In this document: positions 1 through 7,300 of the stretch, piece by piece | How positions within the stretch are numbered: the stretch's first letter is position 1 | Layout: every line of letters begins with the position of its first letter | Assembly: GCA_002171155.1 (NCBI GenBank) | Contig: NHHF01000007.1 | Span: 1 to 10,686, forward strand | Length of the DNA stretch: 10,686 nucleotides | DNA from: Betaproteobacteria bacterium TMED156 | GTDB lineage: Bacteria; Pseudomonadota; Gammaproteobacteria; Burkholderiales; Burkholderiaceae_A | Direction of reading: 5' to 3' | The notes under the pieces: model-generated | The model's input: the letters and a program-made list of their open reading frames with translations, nothing else | What the model was told of the DNA's origin: nothing | Databases searched by the model: none | Position numbers and translations under genes: made by a program

Positions 1-23
1 ATAAACTTCCAATTTAAATACTT

Positions 24-1532
24 ATGTTTATGGATAATAGCAAACAAAAAAATCTTTTAATAACTTTGGGCAATCAATTATTCGAACCTAATTGTTTTTT
101 AAGTAAGAACATAGGTTTAGTATTTATGGCGGAAGATTACGAGTTGTGTACTTTTTACAAACATCACAAGATGAAAATATTATTTTTTTTAACTGCAATG
201 CGTGAATACAGAGACGAATTGATAAAGAAAGATTTAAAAGTCATCTACAAAAAAATTGATGAGCCGGATTTTAAAGATAAATACGAATTAAAATTATCAA
301 AAGTTATCAGTAAATTTAGTGTAGAAAAGATATTTTTTTTTGAGATAGAGGATAAGTTTTTTGAACACAGAATTATCTCCTTTCTAGAAAATACGTCAAT
401 TACTTATGAACAAATACAAAGTCCAATGTTTATAACTGAAAGGTTAGATTTTCGTAAGTATTCAGAAAATAAAAAATTTTTGCAAATGGGTGGTTTTTAC
501 CAAAAGCAAAGAAAAAAATTTAATTTGTTGATTGAAAATAACAAACCAATAGGTGGCAAATGGTCTTTTGATCAGGATAACAGAAAAAAATTACCAAAAA
601 CAGTTACTGTTCCGAATCTTCCAGAAGTTAAAGTCTCTAAATATGAAAAAGAATTGAAAATAAAAGTACAAACCTTTTTTTCAAACCATCCTGGATCATG
701 TGACCAGTTTTGGTTGCCTGTTACACGTAGCGATGCTCAAAACTGGCTTAAAAATTTTCTTGAGGAAAGATTAAATAACTTTGGGTTCTATGAGGATTCT
801 ATTCATTCAAAACAAAACTTCATGTTTCATTCTGCTATAAGCCCACTTTTAAATATTGGTCTTCTGAATCCAAGTTATGTGCTTAAAGAACTTGAAAATT
901 TTTTTGATTTGGTTCCTTTAAACTCCTATGAAGGTTTTATAAGACAAATTATAGGTTGGAGAGAGTTTATAAGGGGCATATACCAAGAAAGAGGAGAATT
1001 ACAACAAAAAAGTAATTTTTTTAATCATAAAAGATTACTTAATAAGAACTGGTATACAGCTAATACAAACATCGAACCTTTGGATGATGCGATTAAGCAT
1101 TCACTAAATTTTGGGTATACACACCACATCAACAGACTTATGGTAATTGCAAATATCATGAACTTGGTTGAGATTTCACCAAATGAAATACATAGATGGT
1201 TCATGGAAATGTTTGTTGATTCATCTGATTGGGTTATGGGACCGAATGTTTTTGGAATGTCAACATTTGCAGATGGAGGAGTGATGTCTACAAAACCTTA
1301 TATCTGTGGTTCAAATTACATTCTTAAGATGAGTGATTACAAGAAAGGAACATGGTGCGATACAGTAGATGGCCTTTATTGGAGATTTATTGAAAAAAAT
1401 AAGGATTTTCTCTCAAAAAACCCCAGACTTTCAATGATGATTAGAGCCCTAGAAAAAATTGACAAAGAGAGAAAAAAAGTTATTTATAAACGTGCTGAGG
1501 ATTTTACTAATAGAAACTCATTCTTAAATTAA
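24..1532 (+). CDS. Cryptochrome/photolyase-related flavoprotein (FeS-BCP/COG3046-like) lacking the Fe-S cysteines
   Basis: This is a member of the bacterial photolyase-related family (COG3046; N-terminal DPRP domain plus C-terminal FAD-binding helical domain), whose studied members are FAD enzymes repairing (6-4) photoproducts or blue-light receptors. The N-terminal alpha/beta domain (about residues 10-225) has the family signatures MAEDYE, YKHHKMK and LTAMREYRDEL. The C-terminal domain has GWREFIRG (311-318), YTHHINRLMV (365-374), VDSSDWVMGPN (398-408), ADGG (416-419) and KPY (424-426). Length, 502 residues, is normal for the family. Characterised members bind a [4Fe-4S] cluster through four Cys; here the region after MSDY (436-439) is shortened to KKGTWCD and the C-x2-C and ACPFN segments are absent. 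The position before the HHINRL helix that normally holds the first Cys is Pro. The start is either ATG 24 or ATG 30, and neither has a clear Shine-Dalgarno. Family assignment is firm; the substrate (DNA lesion or signalling) cannot be told. Confidence 0.9.
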   Translation: MFMDNSKQKNLLITLGNQLFEPNCFLSKNIGLVFMAEDYELCTFYKHHKMKILFFLTAMREYRDELIKKDLKVIYKKIDEPDFKDKYELKLSKVISKFSVEKIFFFEIEDKFFEHRIISFLENTSITYEQIQSPMFITERLDFRKYSENKKFLQMGGFYQKQRKKFNLLIENNKPIGGKWSFDQDNRKKLPKTVTVPNLPEVKVSKYEKELKIKVQTFFSNHPGSCDQFWLPVTRSDAQNWLKNFLEERLNNFGFYEDSIHSKQNFMFHSAISPLLNIGLLNPSYVLKELENFFDLVPLNSYEGFIRQIIGWREFIRGIYQERGELQQKSNFFNHKRLLNKNWYTANTNIEPLDDAIKHSLNFGYTHHINRLMVIANIMNLVEISPNEIHRWFMEMFVDSSDWVMGPNVFGMSTFADGGVMSTKPYICGSNYILKMSDYKKGTWCDTVDGLYWRFIEKNKDFLSKNPRLSMMIRALEKIDKERKKVIYKRAEDFTNRNSFLN

Positions 1533-1809
1533 TAAATTTAACACAACGATTTTTCATTGAATTGTAGAAAATTTTGATTAAAACCTTTAACTTTTCATTT
1601 TTTTATACATATATTTTATGTTTAATATATAAAGCAGAAAATGTATAAAATTTTTGAGAATTCAAATTACTAATAATGTTGAACAATTTACCGTAGATGA
1701 AATTATTTTGTTATCACTACGACTAGATTAAAATAGGATAATTAATGTTTAAGAAGCAAATTCTTAAAACTTGTAGTTAGTTATAACAAAATTGAATTTT
1801 TTCAGGCAG
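1533..1809. other. 277-nt intergenic region without recognisable signals
   Basis: AT-rich spacer between the photolyase-like gene and the small lipoprotein gene. I found no convincing terminator hairpin and no -35/-10 pair with proper spacing; a TATACA at 1604-1609 has no matching -35. The distance suggests the lipoprotein gene has its own promoter, but I cannot locate it. Confidence 0.4.
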
Positions 1810-1998
1810 ATGACAAAAAAATTAATAAAACTTCTTTTCATGCTTTTTATTATGAGCTCCTGCACATTAAATAAAAAAAATGACGTAATTTACCCTTCTA
1901 AAACAATGAAGTCCATAAAAAAAATTAAAATACAGTGCAAACCCCAACTTGAAATATTGGTTAATGGAAAATGTATAAAAAGGAGAGGGTTTATGTAA
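1810..1998 (+). CDS. Small putative lipoprotein, hypothetical
   Basis: I do not recognise a family. From ATG 1810 the product has 62 residues: a KK-containing n-region, a hydrophobic stretch (LIKLLFMLFIM), then a lipobox-like MSS-Cys with the candidate lipidated Cys at residue 18. The mature part would be only about 45 residues, Lys-rich, and ends in a C-x10-C segment (CKPQLEILVNGKC). That pattern, Cys-Pro followed by NGKC, resembles short disulfide-linked tails seen in many secreted bacterial proteins. A frame-open TTG at 1792 would add six residues. I prefer ATG 1810 because it puts the KK stretch at the very N-terminus and has AGG just upstream. The gene lies 277 nt after the photolyase-like gene and ends 31 nt from the convergent carboxypeptidase gene. 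Met at lipobox position -3 is less usual than Leu, so lipidation is inferred, not certain. Confidence 0.55.
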   Translation: MTKKLIKLLFMLFIMSSCTLNKKNDVIYPSKTMKSIKKIKIQCKPQLEILVNGKCIKRRGFM

Positions 1999-2029
1999 TA
2001 GTATTAAAAATTAAACTATAAAATGATAA

Positions 2030-3517
2030 TCAATTAAGATACCTATTTTCTAGGTGATTTTTGAAATACTTAACATTCAGCAATTTTCCTTTACAAGCTT
2101 TTTTTGTTAATGATTTTGTACTTAAGATACTTCCATGAGACCATATATTTGTGTTTAACCAATCAAAGATACTTGTAAGATTCCCATTAAGAATCACTTG
2201 TTCGATATTTCTTATTTCTTGTTTTGCAAAATAAAACCATTGAGCTGCATAAATTGCTCCAAGTGTGTAGCATGGAAAATATCCAAATTGCCCCCCTGGC
2301 CAATGAATATCTTGCAACACTCCATCACTATAGTTACCGGAGGTGTTAAGCCCCAAATAATCAGCCATTTTTTCATTCCACATTGAGGGAACTTCTTCAG
2401 CCTTTACGTTGCAGTTAATAAGGTCTTTTTCAATCTCGTATCTAAGAATTATGTGAGCAGGGTATGTCACTTCGTCTGCATCAACTCTAATAAAACTTGG
2501 TTTAACTGAGTTTACTAAGGAAAAAATATTTGCATGATTCAACTCTGGTTTATCTCCAAAGTATTTTTTAATCAGAGGAGATATTCTCCTTACAAAATTT
2601 GGGTTGCATCCAATTTGTTTTTCAAAAAAAAGTGACTGACTTTCATGAATGCTCATTGACCTTGAGTTGCTAACGGGTTGATCAAATAAGGTTGTAGGTA
2701 AATTTTGTTCATATTGTGCATGACCTGTTTCGTGGATGGCAGCAAATAGTGAGTTTAAAAAAGTACCTTTATTAAATCTGGTGGTAATTCTTATATCTTC
2801 TCTAACACCAGCACAAAAAGGATGTAAACTTTCGTCCAAACGCCCTTTTTCAAAATTAAAACCAAGTAATTTGATAACATCCAAACACAATTTTTTTTGC
2901 TTAACACGATTAAAGCTATGTCCTAAAGTAATTGGTTTTTGTCTATTTTGCCTTTGGCTGGCTTTAGAAATAAGAGTTGGCAACCATTTTTTTATTTGAT
3001 CAAATAATTTATCAACTTCACTGGTTTTTAATCCGGGATCATATCTATCCATTAAAGCATCATATGCAGAAATGTTAAGTGCATCTGACAATATCTTTGC
3101 TTCTTCTTGACTGTATTTGACAACCTCTTTGAAGTTTTTTAAGAATCCTTTCCAATCATTATTTTTTCGCTGTACTCTCCATTCAAACTCGCAATTGGAT
3201 TTTGAAATCTGACTTTTGATTATTAATTTTTTTGGTAAAACACTTTTTCTCAACCATGAACGTTTAATCTCACGCAGATTAGCTAACTCTATATGGTTAA
3301 GATCTTCTTCTTCTGAATTTAAAATTAATTTTTTAATATTTTTTTTAGACAATAGTTCATGCATAAAACTGGTAATCTCAGCAAGTGATTCTGATCGAGC
3401 TTTGTTACCATTGCTTGACATCATTGTTGATCTATCCCAGTTTAGAAAAGACCTGGCATGAGATAACCTATACAATTTCTTTTGAATATTACAGAGTTTG
3501 ATATAATTATTTTTCAT
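2030..3517 (-). CDS. M32 family metallocarboxypeptidase (thermostable carboxypeptidase Taq type)
   Basis: This is a cytoplasmic zinc carboxypeptidase of peptidase family M32, removing C-terminal residues from peptides. All hallmark motifs are present, numbered from the preferred ATG. DIRITTR (241-247) is the DxRxT motif. HETGH (262-266) supplies two metal ligands and the catalytic Glu. HESQ (291-294) supplies the third ligand, Glu292, 26 residues after His266, the spacing known for M32 enzymes. IRVDADE follows, then GVLQDIHW (399-406). The length of 495 residues is typical and no signal peptide is seen, consistent with a cytosolic role in peptide turnover. A GTG at 3520 directly precedes ATG 3517; the AAGG core at 3522-3525 lies 4 nt from the ATG but only 1 nt from the GTG, so the ATG is chosen. 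The gene follows coq7 in the same direction with a 74-nt gap, so co-transcription is possible. It looks intact and functional. Confidence 0.96.
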   Translation of the reverse strand: MKNNYIKLCNIQKKLYRLSHARSFLNWDRSTMMSSNGNKARSESLAEITSFMHELLSKKNIKKLILNSEEEDLNHIELANLREIKRSWLRKSVLPKKLIIKSQISKSNCEFEWRVQRKNNDWKGFLKNFKEVVKYSQEEAKILSDALNISAYDALMDRYDPGLKTSEVDKLFDQIKKWLPTLISKASQRQNRQKPITLGHSFNRVKQKKLCLDVIKLLGFNFEKGRLDESLHPFCAGVREDIRITTRFNKGTFLNSLFAAIHETGHAQYEQNLPTTLFDQPVSNSRSMSIHESQSLFFEKQIGCNPNFVRRISPLIKKYFGDKPELNHANIFSLVNSVKPSFIRVDADEVTYPAHIILRYEIEKDLINCNVKAEEVPSMWNEKMADYLGLNTSGNYSDGVLQDIHWPGGQFGYFPCYTLGAIYAAQWFYFAKQEIRNIEQVILNGNLTSIFDWLNTNIWSHGSILSTKSLTKKACKGKLLNVKYFKNHLENRYLN

Positions 3518-3519
3518 CA

Positions 3520-3526
3520 CACCTTA
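3520..3526 (-). promoter_or_regulatory. Ribosome binding site deciding the M32 carboxypeptidase start
   Basis: On the minus strand the sequence reads TAAGGTG and then T-G-ATG. The AAGG core is 4 nt before ATG 3517 but only 1 nt before the in-frame GTG 3520. This favours ATG 3517. Few genes in this window have any visible Shine-Dalgarno, so it stands out. Confidence 0.5.
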
Positions 3527-3591
3527 CCATTTTCAAACTGTTTAACTTTTAAAATAGTGGAGTAAAAATAGAATCTAATCATTCTAAACAG

Positions 3592-4155
3592 TTAAATTCT
3601 TTTAGATATGTTAACTGCAAGTTCTGAACTAAGACCAATTAATTTAAACCAGGCATTTCCAAACATGTTGTTTGAATTATTAAGAATTTTGGCATAAGCA
3701 TCAATCTGATGAAGGATTTCTTCGTCACGGCATCTCTTTAACAAAGTTAATAAATTTTTATTGTGATGAGCGTTTTCTACAAGATTTATTTGGTCGTTGT
3801 AGTGTTTTTCAACAAATGTTTCTACAGCGTGAATAGTTGCGCAAAAAACTCTGAAACCTAAAATTGAAGGCAAAAAGCCCAAACAAAAACCCATTATTTT
3901 CCATAAAAGAATAAGCCTACTTCTCATATTTTTTGGTACTAATTTTTCCATGATAATTAAATGTTCCCTTTCAGTTTTACCATGTTCCACTGCCATTTTT
4001 CTAATTCTTTTTGACCAAAAAACACAATTAGCACCCTTATATATCCAAACAGCACCGGTTTCACCTGCATGATTAGATCTCATCCATGCTTTCATATAAT
4101 CCGGTATATCGATTTCTTGAGCATTATATTTAAGTATTATTTTATTGTTATTCAT
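3592..4155 (-). CDS. coq7: Demethoxyubiquinone hydroxylase, Coq7 family
   Basis: This di-iron monooxygenase hydroxylates 2-polyprenyl-3-methyl-6-methoxy-benzoquinol in the penultimate O2-dependent step of ubiquinone synthesis, at the inner membrane. The ferritin-like fold carries all six expected iron ligands. They are Glu32 in NHAGETGA, Glu62 and His65 in ERE-H, Glu112 in HAVETFVEKHY, and Glu146 and His149 in DEEILHQ. A hydrophobic segment at about 81-108 (LILLWKIMGFCLGFLPSILG and on) matches the membrane-associating helices of the family. The 187-residue length is normal. The start is ATG 4155, in an AT-rich leader without a Shine-Dalgarno. It is the likely first gene of a pair with the M32 carboxypeptidase and is divergent from the large MORN gene. 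Its presence points to an aerobic, ubiquinone-using proteobacterium. Confidence 0.95.
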   Translation of the reverse strand: MNNNKIILKYNAQEIDIPDYMKAWMRSNHAGETGAVWIYKGANCVFWSKRIRKMAVEHGKTEREHLIIMEKLVPKNMRSRLILLWKIMGFCLGFLPSILGFRVFCATIHAVETFVEKHYNDQINLVENAHHNKNLLTLLKRCRDEEILHQIDAYAKILNNSNNMFGNAWFKLIGLSSELAVNISKRI

Positions 4156-4213
4156 TTAATTTAATAGAAATCCAAAACCAAGTATGATGGTAGTACTTAT
4201 CAATTGTTCCCCT

Positions 4214-4236
4214 TTTTTTTAGCAATTCTAAAAAAA
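4214..4236. repeat. Short A/T-rich inverted repeat in the coq7/MORN divergent region
   Basis: TTTTTTTAG (4214-4222) and CTAAAAAAA (4228-4236) form a perfect 9-bp inverted repeat around the 5-nt loop CAATT. It lies almost centrally between two divergent starts (4155 on minus, 4310 on plus). The stem has one G-C pair, so as RNA it would be weak. It could be an operator-like site, a curved A-tract element, or chance in AT-rich DNA. I could not fit a well-spaced -35/-10 pair for either gene in the surrounding 154 nt. Confidence 0.3.
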
Positions 4237-4309
4237 GATGAATTTAAAACGTAATATTGATATTCTTACGATTTAATAAAACTGTGTTATTGAAACTTTT
4301 ACATTTACT

Positions 4310-7300
4310 ATGACGATAGAAATTAATGACGACGAGTATCCATTCACATCAGTAGTACATATAAAAGCCTCATGGGGAGGTGAAACATTCGTCGGCTCTG
4401 GTGCGTTAATTGGTTCTAACGACGTCTTGACAGCAAGTCATGTTATCTATCAAGAAAACCTTGGTGGCCTTGCTGATGTAATTAAAGTATACCCCTCTTA
4501 CGATCCTGACGATGGACCATTTCAGCCCTATTTTGAGCCTTACAACTCTCATTACTATACAGATTTTGATCCTGACGGGGATGGGTTAATTTATCAATAT
4601 AATGACACGGGTAGTGGTGGTATGGGTGGAGCAGAAATAGATATTGCTCTTTTATCACTTGAGGAAAATGTAGGTTCTACGAATGGATTTTTTGGAGCAG
4701 ATCCTAATTTTTCATATGGTCCAGTTGCTGTTGTAGGTTATCCCGGTAAATATGATTTCCAACCGGTATACGATGAGGGTATTGCTCAAAAAGTATCCTA
4801 TGCAAATTTTATTCAAATAATTTCAGGTTTGGAAATAAATTCGGGTAACTCTGGTGGGCCAGTTTATTATATGGATGCAGGTAACCCAATGCTTGTTGGG
4901 GTAGTATCAACTGGCATCGCAATCACCTCAATAAAGGAGCACTGGGGTTGGCTAACTGAGGCAATTTCTTCAAACGATTACAGACCTTCTTTATCTACAT
5001 ATAATGTTGTTGCCCTAACAGAAAGTGTGAATGAGGGTGAGATTGCTAAATTTAGAATAGATACGACTCAGTTAATTGAGGGAACTTTATTATCTTATTT
5101 AGTTTCTGGAGTAACTATCGATGATATCGAAAAAAACAGTCTTGCTGGAAAAGTTTCAATTGACAGTAATGGCCAGGCTTTTATCAGTTTTAAAATAATA
5201 AGTGACCAACTTTCTGAAGGTGTTGAAAATTTATATCTAACAGTTAACACAAGTAGTACTTATGTTCAAATAAATGATACTTCAAGAAATTCCTCACAGA
5301 CTGATCAAACAATTAACTACAATAATAGTGATGTTTATGTTGGTGGAGTTCAAAACGGATTGCGAAATGGTGAGGGTTCATACACATATGCAAATGGAGA
5401 CAATTACACAGGAAATTTTAAAGATGGATTAAGAGACGGTGAGGGCACATTTGTTTATGCAACTGGTGACAGGTATGTTGGTAAATATACCGACGGACTC
5501 AGAAATGGTGATGGAGTTTACACTTTTTCTAGTGGAGACAAATATGAAGGCGAATTTATTAATGGTAAATATGATGGTACAGGCACATACACTTTAGCTA
5601 ATGGAGATACTTACTTTGGCGGGTTCAAAGATGGAAAATACGATGGAGAAGGTACATATACTTATAGTAACGGTGCTAAAAAAATTGGTTTATGGAGTAA
5701 TGGAGAATTCACAAGTTCAACTCAGACAACTGAGACTGTAAATTACGCAAATGGTGATATTTACGTCGGTGGACTTCAAGATGGGTCTAGGAATGGAGAG
5801 GGTACATATACCTATGTAAATGGTGATAGTTATGTCGGAGAATTTGAAGACGGAGATTTTGACGGCCTAGGTATGTTTATTTATGCCGGAGGTGACAAAT
5901 ATGTCGGAGAGTTCAAGGATGGAAAATATGATGGACAGGGTACTTACTCTTTTTTCAATGGAGATGAATATGTTGGTGAATATGCAGAGGATTTGAAAAA
6001 TGGAATCGGCACTTATACTTTTACAAATGGTAGTAAATATGACGGTGAATTTAAAAATGGAATTTATGATGGACTAGGCACTTATGTCTATGCCAATGGA
6101 GACAGATATGTTGGTGAGTTTGGTGAAGGTTCAAAAGACGGGAATGGAACTTATTACTATCTTAGCGGGGACAAGTATGTTGGTGAATTTAAAGATGATT
6201 TAAGAAACGGAGAGGGTACTTTTACTTGGTCATTCGGAGATAGTTATTTTGGAGGGTTTAAAGATGATTACCTGCATGGTCAAGGTAATTACACTTTTTC
6301 TAGTGGTGACAAATATATTGGTGAATTTTTCCAGGATAAGTTTAATGGGAATGGCACTTATAGTCACGAGAATGGAGATCAGTATGTAGGCAGTTTTCAA
6401 AACGGAAAGTATAACGGACAAGGAGTATTTTCTTTTTCCAGCGGACAGAAATATATTGGTGAGTTCAAAGACGGACTAAGAAACGGGGAAGGAACTTATA
6501 TTTTTGCAAACGGAGATAAGTATGTTGGAGAGTTTAAGGATGGTGCATATAACGGAGAAGGAACATACACACTTGCTAATGGTGAAGAAAATTCTGGGCA
6601 ATGGAGCAAAGGTAAATATATAACTTCATCTGAGGTTACCGAGACAATCCAATACGCCAACGGAGATATATATCAAGGTCAATTCAGAGACGGTAAATAT
6701 CATGGAGAAGGCACTTATACTTATTCAACAGGTGATATATATGCAGGTGAATATAAAGAAGGTTTTTTTCATGGCAAGGGTACTTACAGTTTTGTAAACG
6801 GTGATAAGTATGTTGGTGAATTTAAACTTGGCAGTTACCACGGTAAAGGAGAATATAGCTTTTTTAACGGCGATAAATATGTTGGTGAATTCAAAGATAA
6901 TAACTTTCATGGTTTTGGGAGTTTTTTCTTCTCTAATGGAGACACATATGTTGGCGAATATAAAGATGGTAAATTTGATGGTATTGGAAGTTATTCTTAT
7001 GTGAATGGCGAAGAAAAAATAGGTCGATGGGAAGACGGAGAATATTTTGAAAATGCCAATACATTTTTTTTGGTAATTTCATCTGAAAATGAGATTATTA
7101 CTTCAACTGATATATATACAGAAATATACATCCCTTCCAAGAAAAATGATTACTTAATTAAAAAGGTAGATGATGATATTTCACTCCAAATTTCTGGCTC
7201 TGAAATTGGTACGGATACTTTGATTGGATTCGAGAGATTGGAATTTACTGATGGTACCCTTGCATTAGACGTTGACGCTGGAGACCCTGCTGGACAAGCT

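Noticed and set aside
2198..3461. Several plus-strand open frames of 60-90 codons opposite the carboxypeptidase gene.
   Set aside because: They are antisense to a complete, motif-rich M32 gene and show no domain or start-site features of their own.
3536..3593. Inverted repeat AACTGTTTA (3536-3544) and TAAACAGTT (3585-3593) flanking the coq7-M32 gap.
   Set aside because: The arms are 40 nt apart, one overlaps the coq7 stop codon, and 9-bp AT-rich matches are easily found by chance.
6230..7004. Open frames opposite and out of phase within the MORN repeats.
   Set aside because: They repeat with the same 69-bp period and are by-products of the repeat composition.
5333..7045. Regular short-period DNA repeats that might suggest a CRISPR-like or satellite array.
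   Set aside because: The 69-bp period keeps one long open frame and encodes MORN units. The units are not identical and there are no spacers.
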